The notes beneath the pieces are model-generated. The model worked only from the letters and a program-made list of their open reading frames with translations. It searched no databases and had not been told where the DNA came from. From assembly GCA_015501595.1 (NCBI GenBank), contig JADNRX010000282.1, positions 1 to 64,000 of the forward strand: a DNA stretch of 64,000 bases. Direction: 5' to 3'. Numbering within the stretch: position 1 is the stretch's first letter; each line of letters starts with the position of its first letter. Shown here one piece after another: positions 1 through 11,100 of this stretch. The DNA comes from Hymenopellis radicata. Lineage: Eukaryota > Basidiomycota > Agaricomycetes > Agaricales > Physalacriaceae. The position numbers were made by a program, and so were the translations under genes.

Positions 1-321
1 GTGCCTCTGCCAATGCAGACGTGTCCCCCTCGCAGTTTTCTTCGTGCGAGCCATTCAGGCGGCGAATTTGGCGAACGATAACGCGAGACGGTCCAATATG
101 GATTTTAGATGGTGGTGATCGAAAGGCAAGTGTTGATCAGAATGATGCTGGCCTTGGACCAAATATATTAACTTATCATATATCAACAATCACTTACAGT
201 CACTCGTATTTTGTTTCTGGAGCTTTCACACATGGAACAGTAAAGCAATGGAACCTCGAGACATTGATTAACGAGGATTACACGGCAACGGCATCGACTG
301 AATAGTACACAACTCGTCCAA

Positions 322-1065
322 CTAGGCATGCTCCTCATTTGCCCAACTACCCTTCGAAAGTGTCGTCCAACTTGGCATGCCCCTCATCTGCAGCCAACGA
401 CCCTTCGAAAGCGTCGCTATCTGTACGTTTACTGCTCGAGGATTGGAACTCGGCAGAGACAGATGACGCCTGGTTCGGAATAGCGTCAACTGCGATACGT
501 GCGATGATGGGATATCTTTGGGCATTGTCCTGTATGTGATGTCAGAACTGATGTGAGACGGAGAAAGTCTACTCACCGACCACCATTGGCAGACGTCGGT
601 TCCTGCCGAAACTCCATACTCGACGGCGTCGCACCAAGCGTGCAGCTCTGCTTGCCACCCGGTGAACCCTCCATTCTGCCCCTGCACCTTAATGCTCTCC
701 TTCGAAGGTCCCATATCGTCTGCTAATGTGAGCAGAGAGTGCGACTGTGATCGGCGTGGTAGACGTGCGGTGGTGGTGGTTTAAGGCAAGTAAGTGGTGG
801 TATCTGATCACGATCAGACCAAAAATATTAACTCATCGCATAAGTTAACAGCTAGCATTCAGAGCATAATACACACAAGAAATGAGGGCCACGAGTACTG
901 TCCGTACGGACGCATACGAGTGCCCGAAACGCAAACATGATCTACACGCTAGGAATATCGACATCCATACCACACAGCTTGTCCAACCTTGCCGCCTCCT
1001 CATCTTCCGCCAAAAGCATCAGGAAAAACCTACATTGCCCATTTAGTACCTTTTACGTATAATTA
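322..1065 (-). pseudogene. hAT transposase C-terminal relic
   Basis: This is the decayed 3' end of a gene related to the full-length hAT transposase at 3836-7009. Reading the minus strand, one exon carries GGFTGWQAELHAW and ends at a GT..AG intron. The next exon carries IPNQASSVSAEF, the hAT dimerisation motif seen in the complete gene as IPHQASSVSAEF. After that the frame degenerates. A match to the last codons of the complete gene is still visible near 1027-1060. Nothing upstream of this C-terminal part is present, so it cannot encode an active transposase. Bases 1-320 hold no gene I can support; 110-190 and 770-850 resemble each other. Confidence 0.7.
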
Positions 1066-1176
1066 GGCCATGAAAAGTAATTTATGACATTTTAGAAGAA
1101 TTTATGAAGTAGATAGCACTAGAATGGCGGAGGAGAAATGAATATTGAATTATTAGACAAGCACCTTAAGAGCTTA

Positions 1177-1408
1177 CTGTAGACTTTCAATCAATTCGTC
1201 GTCTATGTGACCTGTGACCGCTCTGACGAAATTTTCGTTTCGTCGACTTACCATATATGGTAATTGCCGCCGCGGCGGAGCTGCGGCGGGAGGCTGGCGG
1301 GGGCCCCGCCGGGGACTTTTTCTCAATTTTGGCCGTGACCCTTGTGACTTTTCGTCGATTTCGGATCCTCTGTGACCCGTGACCGACGAATTGAATTAAA
1401 GTGTACAG
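1177..1408. mobile_element. MITE with TA target duplication (copy 1)
   Basis: This short non-autonomous element is bounded by TA dinucleotides (1175-1176 and 1409-1410). Terminal inverted repeats begin CTGTAGACTTTCAATCAATT on the left and CTGTACACTTTAATTCAATT on the right (read inward). It has no coding capacity; the interior holds a GC-rich block (about 1267-1312) and repeats of gtgacc/ctgtgacc. The TA target points to the Tc1/mariner class by general knowledge. The right TA is shared with the next element. Confidence 0.7.
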
Positions 1409-1410
1409 TA

Positions 1411-1559
1411 CTGTAGTATTTCGACCGTAAGTTCACAAAATTTTAAATTTTTTGACCTTCCCACGCCTGATAAGTGATCGGAGGCGTTTTCCGGTGTCCG
1501 ATAAGGAAATTCACAGGCCTTGTGACCTGTGACGTGAACTTACGGTCGAAATAGGACAG
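1411..1559. mobile_element. MITE with TA target duplication (copy 2)
   Basis: This 149-bp element is flanked by TA (1409-1410 and 1560-1561). Inverted termini are CTGTAGTATTTCGACCGTAA on the left and CTGTCCTATTTCGACCGTAA on the right (read inward), continuing as GTTCAC on both sides. It abuts copy 1 and uses the same TA. It has no ORF. Confidence 0.75.
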
Positions 1560-1574
1560 TATACATATGTCGGT

Positions 1575-2270
1575 CATAGACTTCAACAAGCCATACTTGA
1601 GTATGACTCGCGATCTGTCGAGCGAGAAATTGCGCTACTCATGACCCACCATTGACTCGACTCGTATTGACGCACGAGTCAGACGGGTCGAGTCAAGTTC
1701 GCAAGTAAACTTGCAGGTCACCGCCTCCAAATCCATTCATGCCCGGCGAGCATCCCCGGGCAATAGCACGGGGACACTCAGCCGTGCATGAGCAGGGACT
1801 GAGGGTCGTGATGGAGAAAGGTATAAAGAGAATAGCGAGGAAAGTGGTGAGGAAGGAGGAGAAGGTGGTGGTGGTGGTGCAGGTAGTAGTGGGGCCTGCA
1901 TCCTTGACGCGTCGTTGTCGTCACCATCCTCGGCGCGACATTATTGTCGTCAGCGGCTTGTTGTTCTCAATGTCGAGGCATTGTAGTCCTCGTTATCGAG
2001 GCGTCGTCGTCCTCATTGTTCAGGTGTTGTCCTTGTTGTGGGCCTTGTCCTCATCCGCGTCGTCCTTGAGTCGTCACAGAGACAGCAGCCTGCTCGGCAC
2101 AAAACTAGAGGGAAGAACTCGTCACAGCAGCAGGGGCGACAGTCGTCGCTGCCTGGGTGGTCATGGTGGTCTGAGGAAGAGCTTACGCGGCCGACTCGGT
2201 TATCAAACCGGTCCGAGGCACATGGTCCGTGCGTGACCATGCAATCGATCATGTGCATGTTCGGTTTGAA
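1575..2270 (+). mobile_element. degenerate copy of the 1-kb palindrome-bearing element (D1)
   Basis: This stretch aligns by eye with the left two thirds of the element at 7655-8748. It has gactcg/cgagtc-rich subterminal sequence, then the palindromic core at 1748-1775 (gagcatccccgggcaatagc and onward), then a GGT/GTC-rich simple repeat block and cagcag/gtcgtc repeats. The right terminal repeat is missing, so it is truncated. Open frames across it are products of the low-complexity sequence. Confidence 0.55.
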
Positions 2271-2794
2271 TTTCTCCAAGTCATTCGTTCCCCCTTACCG
2301 TCACTTCCGCCCATGAAATTGCGTCTTCGGAACTCCGCGGGCATGCCACCCAACAACGGAGCGAGCATTCAGCAGGTTGAGACGACGCTCCAGGCGAGTA
2401 CAGGGCCGGCAGTCAGTAGAGGACGACTATCATAGCAGGATGCGCGACGAGGACGATGAGCTGGACGACAACGGCAGCCAGCAATGAGGACACATCGACA
2501 ACGGCAAGCTACTCAGCGACAGCCGTGGCCACAACGGCGGCGGCACCAGTCGGCAAGCACGAGGGCGGCGACAAGGTAGGATTATGTCGGTTTCGGATAA
2601 TCAAAGTGCGTTGGTTCTTTCTTTCTCTCATCTTTGGCCTGCAGGACACGCTGACTTCAAGGAGTCAGACCGACAACACGGTACTGCGACCACGACTGCC
2701 ACTGCAAGCACGCCACCACAACGATCACTTGGACACGGCGACTAGGACGGCGACAGCGAAATGGCGACCAACTACCCAGATACGCGACTGCAAG

Positions 2795-3365
2795 GCTGAC
2801 GGTTTTGGATGCTTCCCGACCTGCTCTATGAGGCGCTGAAGCCGCCGCCGGACCAGCCAGAGGATGAGGTGTGTGCCTTTTCTTTTTCATTTTATCGCTC
2901 CATGTAATCCTCTTGCATTATTGCAGCACGCATGGAGCAAGATCCGCATGGCACCTCGTAGGCTGCGCCTTCTTCAGGCGCAAGACTATCTCTCCCAGTA
3001 ACCGCCGTGTCCATCGTCTGGACTCGAGGCGAACAAGGCAGTAAGTCTTAATGCTACACCATGTCTTTTCGTGATTTCTGACTGCGAAATTTTCAACAGT
3101 GCAGTCTCGTTCACTTGGATATCGTTTGGACCCTCTCAGTAAGTCGTGGATTTGATTGTTGGTCTGGTTTATTGACTATGCATTGTTTTAGAACTCTGAC
3201 CACCAGTTGACTCTTCGAGGTAAGTTGTTCCTTGATATTTGGAATCTGTTACTCACCCAAATTCAATTGTAGCGCGTGGACGTGCTCGAAAACGAGACGG
3301 TAAGTCTTTAGCCTGTTCTTCAGGCGGGTTCTTACCGATTTGACAGCATTCTTCGGACGACGGCT
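2795..3365 (+). pseudogene. multi-intron gene remnant, unrecognised
   Basis: Several well-formed short introns can be read on the plus strand, for example gtgtgtgcc...attgcag (about 2867-2926) and gtaagtctt...ttcaacag (about 3040-3100), with others at about 3138-3190, 3220-3273 and 3300-3346. Exons between them are short. One encodes LYEALKPPPDQPEDE followed, across the intron, by HAWSKIRMAPRRLRLLQAQ and a stop. No family is recognised and frames are not continuous, so this is probably a decayed gene. From 3366 to 3835 there is no gene; it is AT-rich 3' flank of the hAT gene. Confidence 0.25.
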
Positions 3366-3835
3366 CTTGAGTCTTCGCGCGTCCTTGCGACGACACCTAG
3401 GATCACGACGACGCTCAGCATGATGACACCTCCACGACGATGCCTTCCTCAGTGCGGGTCATTGTGGGCTGAGGAACGCGCTGGCCGGATCAAAGTGCTC
3501 GGCATCCAAGGACGGTATCGACATGCTCAAGCCTCAGCTAGCTGTCTTCTGCGGGTTGCATTGATATATTATTTATGTACATGTAGCTTACTTTGATACC
3601 TGCTTTGCTCGTAATGCTATCAACATTTTTTCTATCCTTATATTGTGTGATAAAACAGTCTAATATGAGTTAAAGTAGCAGCTAATTGATGTATAACTTT
3701 GGTGTAACTTATGTATAATCTGCATCTAGAAGTGTCTAATAGGGCAAGGGGGAAGGGCATAAGTGTGCATTTTAGACATAATGCTGAGATCTGCTATTCT
3801 AGCACTATTTAGACCATTTTAGAGATTATCTATGA

Positions 3836-6800
3836 CTACTTACGTATAATATGGCAATGTGGGTTTTTCCTGATGAGATCTTCATACGGAACCATCTCGA
3901 TCTCCTCAACTTCTTGCTGGTTCATTTTCGCGAAATCAACAAGCTCCGGACGCCATTTTGCTTTCATGATTTGGAGTTCCTCGAACGTCTTGGTCCCGAG
4001 TCGCGAACGTTGGTCGTGTGCAGTGCGCTTACTGCTCGAAAACCGGAACTCGGCGGAGACAGAGGAGGCTTGGTGGGGTATGGCATCGATGGCTATGCGA
4101 GCAATGGTGGGATATCTTTTGGCATTTTCCTACTAACCATCAGTAGACGATTGAAGGCCGAAAAATTCAAGACGTACCGACCACCAGGTGAATATATCGG
4201 TATTCTTGGTGACGCCCAGCTCCACACACTCGTTCCAGGCATGCAACTCTGCCTTCCACCCACTGAATCCGCCATTCTGTTCGGCCGCACGTCTGCATCG
4301 GTCTCGATCAAAGGCAACTTCAGGATTATCGTCGTCCGAGTTTTCGTCGTCCTCTACGGTAGGCGGTGCAGCGGCCTGGACGCGATCCGCTGTTAGGATC
4401 TCGTCATCCTCGAGTTCATCGTCAGGAACCTCAGGGGGCACGGGAGGCTGTGTGGGGTCGTCATGAAAGACGAAACGATATGGCCAGTACTCTTCGGTCA
4501 CTTTCTCGACGATGTTCTCCGCCTCTTTAACCCAATTCTTGGCGTTTTTATCGCCCGCTGCGATTGCTGCTGCCTGTTCTGTTTCGCCACCCCAGTTGAG
4601 GCGCATCCATCCGATCTTGTAGTACGGATGGACAACTGTAACATTGTATGGTGAGTCAACGAAATTATAGAACACGAAACACTTACAAAGGCCCAGAACG
4701 TATGCGGGCTTCTTGTCGAAAAGAGCGTAGTACTTTCCAATCTTGGCGAGTCCCGCTTGAATGGCGTCGTGATAAGGTGCCAAGGATGCGAGCTTGGCTT
4801 TCTTCTCCCAGGCTGTTTGAAGGACTTCGATAGCAGGAATAACATGGTACATTGTCGGAATGCGTTGTGAGGAAAACAACTGTTGAATTTCGTTGACATC
4901 TTGGAGAATGAGTGTGCAATCCTCGAGCCGCTGCCAGTCGCTCGCATCGAAACGGAATGCACTCCAGTGGATTTTCTTGATGGGCTCGCCTTTTTTGTGT
5001 ATCACGGTTATTGGACCAAAACGCTCATTTGCGCCGGCAACGAAACGCGCAATGGGTTGCTTTAGCTCAGTGACGCGCTTCACCATGCCGTACGCTGTGC
5101 CCCAGCGTGTATTTCCATAAAGAGTGATGGAGAGGGGAGTCGTAAATCCACAGTCAACTTGGTGCGCGTGAAAGACTTGAATGCGCTGGCCCGATGCCTG
5201 GATCTGTAATGTGATGAGTTAATATGATTAATGAAGAACTGCTGAAACGCACCTTAACACCCAAAGTACGTGCTGCAGCCACCACATCCAAACTCCCTCC
5301 AAGAATGCGATTGCTCGCATCCTTGGGATCATATTCCCAGATGGCCTGTGTTGTCTCGAGCGCCGCGGTAGCCGTAATCATACCCATCACGTCGCCAACG
5401 GAAAGATTTAAGACATGGGCAAGACACATGAGCTGATTCTCATCAGCATCCCATGGGGGCAGATCAAGCCGTACACAGAGGTCCTCTATCGTCTCGCACA
5501 TGGTGGCATTAGGTGAGGCATTGTCCAACGTGATCGGACCAAGCTGGCACAAGTGTTAGTCAAGCACAACCAAACAGGGCATGTTGACACCATACCTTCG
5601 AGATCTTCCTATCCGGATCGACAATCCCCACGCGAATACAGGCGCTCATGAAATATCGGCCCAAATTCTCGCCATCATGGGCTCCCTCGAGGTGCCGGAA
5701 ACCAATCATGGCCATCTCCAGCGACCACTTGGCATTGCGGCCTTTCTTCTTGACAATCTTGACATGGAACGCATTCATTCCGAGGTACGACTGCTTCGTG
5801 TTATCTGCGGACCAGCCATCGCCAACAGTAGAAACCTTTCCGAGGGCGTTCTTGGGTGACAGAGTGACAGAATGAGAAGAGAATGTTATGTGATGAGTTA
5901 AGACTTACTTGGTATGTCTCGCGCAGTTCTTCTAGCGTGCTCACACACTCATTATGGACAAAGGTCTTGACTTTATACGCACTCGGGAGCTCGGAGGATC
6001 TGGTCTTGGGCCTGAAGACGACGAACGGATTTCTATATGCGGCGTTTTCTGCTGTGGCGAAGGACTATAAGGAATTAGGTGCATGTTTTTATCTCAGCGG
6101 ACTGGGAGATATTACCTGGTCCGTCAGGACAATAAACTTGCTGATATGTTCCAGTGCACCGCTATGTGTAAACTCCGTCGGACTCTCCCGCTTCGTAAAC
6201 CCCATTGCACCCAGAGTCCCTGCCTTTGGTTTCTTTCCTGCCTTCTCTGCCGCCGTGGCCTCTGCGGCCTCCTCCTCCTTTACCAATTTAGTCGGTTTGC
6301 ACCGCTGCTGGACCTCGACACCCTTTTCCTTTGCCTTAGCAAGAAATAGGTCGTAGTGTTGGCGGATATGAGAGCGAAGGGTGCTGTTGCTGCCCACAAA
6401 GAATGCCTGGCGCGGAGTTTTTTTCTTGTTTCCTCTATTGTGGTACGTCAAACTAGATTTCTAAAAAGGCTGCTGAACATACCGGCAGGTCGTGCACCAA
6501 CGCCCTTTCAACTGTACGCCATCCTTGGGAAATTCACCACCTGAGAACTTTACAGTTACACGAGCCGAAAACATCAAGTCGATATCCTCTGTGGTATTTT
6601 TCGTAGCGATTCGTTTGGGAATCTCTGTTGCATGGCGGTCGTCGAACATCTATAAGCTGTCAGCCAAGTCTTATGTGGCGAGTTAACAACGTACTGGTTC
6701 CTCCTCCGCCTCACCCTCTGAGTCGTCCATGTTTACGTCCTCGGGGTCTTCGCCTTCAGCCATATCCACCTCAGTCTCGACAGCTTCCTTCTGCTTAGGA

Positions 6801-7009
6801 TTAGCCCTACGACGTTTCTTGGGAGGTGCTGGTTCGCTCTCCTTAGAGTCGGACGTCGAATGTTCGGAGGGTGCCTTCTTATTGCGACCAGAACGACGAG
6901 GACGTGGCTCCTCCTCTTCAGAGGAGTCGCCATGAGTTCGCTTACCCTGCTTGCTGCTGCGCGAGGCTTTGGTTTTTGGGGCGGGGGCTTTTTTTTTTGG
7001 CTGAGCCAT
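3836..7009 (-). CDS. hAT-family DNA transposase, multi-exon, full length
   Basis: Cut-and-paste transposase of the hAT superfamily, acting on DNA in the nucleus. Exon 1 (from the ATG at 7009) encodes a charged disordered start, MAQPKKKAPAPKTKASRSS. The next exons carry a BED-like zinc finger split by an intron: CTTC, then LRSHIRQHYDLF. The RNase H-like core shows GDGWSADNTKQSYLG (candidate first Asp) and ITLDNASPNATM (second Asp). These are followed by CLAHVLNLSVG and TLYGNTRWGTAYGMV, matching the hAT pattern of His..NL and TRWNS. The last exon has ASSVSAEFRFSSSKRT, the C-terminal dimerisation motif, and stops at 3836-3838. About eight short GT..AG introns connect the pieces and I saw no disabling lesion. 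Element ends and target duplication were not located. A C-terminal relic of a related copy lies at 322-1065. Confidence 0.85.
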
Positions 7010-7339
7010 GGTGGTTGGAAATATGGTTGCCTATGGGCTTATATGTATTGCCGTAGTGGCCTTGTTTGGCTATACAGTTGGTTATTTGTTTGTTTCAGAC
7101 ATTAATAAGGTATCCATTCTCTAGATACTCGAGTAGAGAATGAAGATTTACATGTCTTCTTCTGTGATGAGTTAAATTGGCTTGCTGTGTAGCAAGAATT
7201 GGATGTGTAAAGGGATATGGATACTCAAACACAGATCTGTCCACTGTTGTATGGTGCAGTGGTCTTGAGATTCATTGGCAGCGTAGTGTTGTCCAATGTC
7301 TTGGGATCAACCCCGCGCGATAGCAAACCTCTGCCCCAG

Positions 7340-7565
7340 GATCGGTTTGAACCGGTTTTTAACCGGTTCGAACCCTTGCGGTTTGAACCGGTTTTGACCG
7401 GTCACCGCGGTTCACTGAAGTTAACCCAAAGCTACCCAACCGTGAACCGGACCCAGTTCGAACTGCTAACCGGTTCATGTTTTGACAGTTTGAAAAGCGG
7501 TCCAGTCCAGTCCGGTTCACCGGTTCAAAGCAGTTCATCGAACTGGACTTTCAAACTCTAGTGAC
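7340..7565. repeat. accggt-rich repeat block (A), possible MITE
   Basis: Dense repeats of aaccggtt and its variants with self-complementary potential. The ends (ATCGGTTTGAACC on the left, TTTCAAACTCTAG on the right) resemble those of the block at 9175-9412 (ATCGGTTAGG, TTTCAAACGCTA), so both are probably copies of one short element. No clear target duplication was found. 7010-7339 has no gene. Confidence 0.45.
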
Positions 7566-7654
7566 AGGTTCAGTCGAAAAGACAGAAAAACTGTTTCAAG
7601 CTCGTCTGCGCAGACGACGCGCCGACCTCTATGCACGAGGCCTTTGGAGTAGTG

Positions 7655-8748
7655 TAGAGACCTCAACGAGTCAGATCCGGGTCTGACTCGCGATCCGTGA
7701 GGCGAGTACTCGAGGCCAAGAGCCTCGATCCGTGATCCGTGTTTGACTCGACCCGCGTTGACTCGCGAGTCAAACGAGTCGAGTACTCGTGAAGTTTGCG
7801 AGTACTCGCGCACGATCCGGGTTATCAACGGATCGCGCGGATCAGCCCCCTCAAATTCACCCAAAGTCATTCATGCCTGGTGAGCATCCCCGGGCAATGG
7901 CACGGGGACACTCAGCCGTGCATGAGTACGGACTGAGGGTGGTAGTGGGGGTGATGGAGTGATGAAAGGAGTGATGGTGGTGGTGGTGATGGTGTATGGT
8001 GGTGGTGGGATGGGAGTTGATGAAGAAAAAAAAAAACTCACCCAACACTGTTCTTGCCTCGGCTCGCCATCCCGCCGCCGCCACCATCGCCGCGTCATCT
8101 TGACATTGGTGTTGTCAACGACGCGTTGTCGTGAACGCGTCGTTGATCTCCTCATCCGCGTCGGTGGCGGGCAGCATCGTCGTAATGCCGGCATCCGGCG
8201 TCCGTCGTCCAGTCGTCGTTGTCGTTGTCGTCTTCCTCTGCTGCTGTCGCAAAGACAGCAGCAGCGGGCCCGGCACAGAGCCGAGACCCAGATCCACCAC
8301 CTGGCATGCAGCCAAGGTGGCATCAAACACCCCAAAGGCCGCCTGACAATCGTCAGAGCGGCAGAGGCGACAATCGTCGCACTCTGGGTGGTGGTAGTGG
8401 TGGTGTGAAGCAGGAGAAACGACCCGATCGTGTGCTGACGCGGCCTCTCGGCGTTTGCCGGATCGTGAGAATTTGTAAGAAATTCACGCGAACGTCTCGT
8501 TTGGGCGACGCACGGGCCCATTCAACTTGTAAAAAATTTATAAATTTAGTTAAAATACATATCTACATTATTGCGAGTCAGACCGAGTACTCGCAACGAG
8601 TACTCGTGCCTCCAAGGCCGTACTCGCGATCCTTATATGATCCGACTCGTTATCGATCCGCGGATCAAACGAGTCGAGTCAGCCGAGACCCCCGACCGGA
8701 TCAAGTACTCGAGTTTCCTTGTGATCCGGAAACTCGTTGAGGTCTCTA
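7655..8748 (+). mobile_element. 1-kb non-autonomous hAT-like element (D2)
   Basis: The terminal inverted repeats TAGAGACCTCAACGAGT and ACTCGTTGAGGTCTCTA are perfect. Inside are many cgagt/actcg subterminal repeats, the palindromic core at 7882-7910 set between TCATGC and GCATGA, a GGT-rich simple repeat (7960-8010), a CAG/GTC-rich middle and an AT-rich tract near 8524-8570. The same termini occur in the element at 9829-10817, where an 8-bp duplication is visible. Here the 8 bp on each side (gagtagtg, agatgggg) do not match, so flanks were lost or exchanged. No transposase is encoded. Confidence 0.75.
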
Positions 8749-8943
8749 AGATGGGGCCTTCTTCTTGGGCTTGGGCTTGGGCTTGGGCTTTGCCTTACCC
8801 TTACCTGCAGCTTTTGTTCGTGGTTTTACCGGTGCTGGCTCTTCGTCGTCACTGGTCTCCTCTTGACCGGAGCCGTCGTCCTCTTCAGATGACTCGGATA
8901 CTGGTTTTCTTTTCTTGGAGCCAGATGCTTTGGAGGGAGCCAT
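8746..8943 (-). pseudogene. N-terminal gene fragment cut by element D2
   Basis: An open frame starts at 8943 with MAPSKASGSKKRKPVSESSE, followed by an acidic stretch and a K-P-K-P repeat. It runs straight into the right end of D2 at 8748, so the rest of the protein is missing. The composition (charged, Ser/Glu then Lys/Pro rich) resembles exon 1 of the hAT transposase at 6695-7009, which makes a truncated transposase a fair guess, but there is no domain to prove it. Confidence 0.4.
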
Positions 8944-9069
8944 GCGGAGTGAGTATACGGCGAGTATGTGCGGGTGGGTCCAAGTAGGGGTCGGTGGTAG
9001 ATTGAAATATTATTTTTTTTTGGTGACCGGATATTCTGTGTGAGGTGTGATGTGGACTAAGATTTGTAA

Positions 9070-9165
9070 ATGAATATGACCGTTTGGCACACCTAGTAAA
9101 TTGGCTGACATCCTTGTATGAAATTGGTCGGACACCACGGGTTCAATTCCTGTGGGGTCCATTTT
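9070..9165 (+). other. tRNA-like relic or SINE head (candidate)
   Basis: A perfect T-arm, ACGGG TTCAATT CCTGT (9137-9153), contains a good Pol III B box. It is followed by an acceptor-like GGGGTCC, then A, then TTTT (9162-9165), which would act as a Pol III terminator. A convincing matching acceptor 5' strand, D-arm and anticodon arm were not found upstream. It is most likely a decayed tRNA or a tRNA-derived SINE piece. Confidence 0.3.
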
Positions 9166-9174
9166 ATTCTGGGG

Positions 9175-9412
9175 CATCGGTTAGGCCCGGTTAGGGCGGT
9201 CTTGACCGGTTATTAACCGGTTTGACCGTGACCCGGTCTGACCGGTTAGTGGTCGGTTATTGGCAGTTATTGATATTTCCCTTTTGCCATAACTGTTGAC
9301 CGTGACCGGTTACTAACTGTAACCACAGTCATTTTGTATAGCGGTTATGTACGGTCAGGTTAGGTTTGGTTAACAGTCTTTGAACGGTTATAAGACCTGA
9401 CTTTCAAACGCT
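9175..9412. repeat. accggt-rich repeat block (B), possible MITE
   Basis: The block is rich in ccggtta and ggttat motifs, with ends similar to block A at 7340-7565 and in the same orientation. Its right end overlaps the last codons of the small gene at 9404-11011. It has no coding capacity. Confidence 0.4.
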
Positions 9413-11011
9413 AACAATGAAGCACCCCGAGCGCGCAGGCTCCTCGCGTGGATCAGCAGAGCCCACCTGATCCAGCTTCATCGCCCAAACATCCGGGTCG
9501 TTCGGGTCGACAGTTGGAGGCGCTTGATCGCCGGGGTCAGAGCCCTCGGGCTTCTGAGGCGGGTGTACGACCGTGTCGTTCGCTGGGTCGGTTGTGACCT
9601 CAGAGTCGGCATCGCCAAGCCTGCCAGTCGGCATGCCGGTCAGCTTCCAGAGAATCTCGAGACGAGCACCGAGACTGTTGCTACAGGACGAATCAGCTTA
9701 GAACAATGAAAGAAGTATGGCTTGCATGTACCTTGGGAACGCATGCGCGCCGTACATCTTGACTTCGCCGACGTAGCCTTGATTGACGCTTGGGTCGATG
9801 GTAAAGGGAGCAAACTGGGGGAGTATAGTAGAGACCTCAACGAGTCACCGAGTCACCGAGTCATCTGGTGACTCGACTCGCTTCGGGCACGTCGGCGTTC
9901 GCACTCGTGTGACTCATGAGTCACATACTCGCGAGTCCGAGCACGAGTCTGAGTATCGATTTTCAGACCGCGAGTCATCATACGATGACTCGCAAATATT
10001 TAGATCTATATTTAAACTAAATTTACGAATTTTTTGCAGAGCAAATGGTCCGCAACGTCTCGAGAATGAGACGTGTGCGATTATCCTGCCCGATCCGGCG
10101 ATCCGGGCCAAGTCCCGAAGCGACGCGTCAGCGTCTGATCGAGTGGTCTCTCTCTGTTCTGACGACCACCACGACCACCTGGGGAGCGACGATTGTCGCC
10201 CCCGCTGCTCTGACGATTGTCAGGCAGCCGTTGGGGTGTGTCTCTGGCTTTGGCTCTGTGCTGAGCCTTCTGCTGCCGTCTCTGCTGCTGTCTCTGCGAC
10301 GGCAGCAGGGCACACGACGACTGGACCGTGATCTGGAGTCCTGGACGACGACCCAGATGAAGACGACGACTACAACGATGACTGGATTGCGGCGATGACG
10401 CCACGATGAGGAGGAGGACGCGATGCGGTGAGGAGGCAGAGGAGGAGGATGCGATGTGATAAGGTGGATGGATACATCAACGACGACGACGACAACCACC
10501 ACCACCACTCCCCTCACCACCACCACCCCTCACCATCACCATCATCACCACCCCATCCTCATGCCCAACTGACTGTCCCCGTGCCATTGCCCGGGGATGC
10601 TCGCTGTGCATGACTACGGGGGGTGCATAGACTCGCGAGTACTCGTGAGTATCCGAGATGACTCGGACTCATGGTGAGTACTCACGAGTAGACTCGCGAC
10701 GACTCGCGAGTCATCGCGAGTCGAGTCTGATGCGAGTCTGAACTAGACTGATTTTTGCGTGAGTACTCACGTCCCGAGTCGCGAGTCTGACTCGCAAATG
10801 ACTCGTTGAGGTCTCTAGAGTATAGTATTAGATGACAGACGAAGAATAGCAGCTTATCAATACTTACACGCTCTCTTTCGGCACTGTCGTATAGCGTCGC
10901 ACGCCATTCCTTGGGCGGGTCCGGCGGCAAGAGGTTGAGAGCAGTGACCGTCATGGTCAAGCCCTTCGGGATGCCAGTGACATAGAGCTGCTGTTTAATC
11001 GTGCCGACCAT
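9404..11011 (-). CDS. small unknown protein gene with a transposon in intron 1
   Basis: I do not recognise this family. The ATG at 11009-11011 opens exon 1, MVGTIKQQLYVTGIPKGL and onward, which ends at a donor gtaagtatt (near 10865). The coding sequence resumes at about 9817 with QFAPFTIDPSVNQGYVGEVK, has a second intron (gtacatgca...cctgtag, about 9681-9731), and ends with a Pro/Asp-rich tail finishing in SGCFIVSV. The predicted product is about 160 residues, apparently soluble, with no signal peptide. Element D3 (9829-10817) lies entirely within intron 1, close to its 3' end, and may impair splicing. Element D4 sits about 90 bp upstream of the start codon. Exon joining was done by eye and a further 5' exon is possible. 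Confidence 0.6.
9829..10817 (-). mobile_element. 1-kb non-autonomous hAT-like element (D3) with 8-bp TSD
   Basis: The ends are TAGAGACCTCAACGAGT and its exact inverse. They are flanked by the 8-bp direct repeat gagtatag at 9821-9828 and 10818-10825, which is the hallmark target duplication of hAT elements. The palindromic core lies at 10574-10602 on the minus strand, so this copy is inverted relative to D2. It holds CCA-rich simple repeats (about 10494-10556) and cgagtactcg subterminal repeats. It is inserted in intron 1 of the small gene. Confidence 0.9.
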
Positions 11012-11060
11012 GTTCAACTGCGAGGGTGGAAGATGACGATTACAGAAGCTTGAGGTGCAC

Positions 11061-11067
11061 TTTTATA
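11061..11067 (-). promoter_or_regulatory. TATA box of the small unknown gene
   Basis: TATAAAA reads on the minus strand about 50 bp upstream of the ATG at 11011. Element D4 begins only 33 bp further upstream, so anything beyond the TATA region now comes from the transposon. Confidence 0.55.
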
Positions 11068-11100
11068 CGTGGTAGGAAATCCCATATTGTCGAGTAAAGT

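Noticed and set aside
1739..2236. 165-codon frame in element D1
   Set aside because: Same low-complexity interior as D2 and D3; no protein family.
7871..8521. 216-codon minus-strand frame and overlapping plus-strand frames in element D2
   Set aside because: Composition is Arg/Thr/His-rich from GGT, CAC and GTC repeats, with frames on both strands. No domain; it is simple-repeat sequence inside a transposon.
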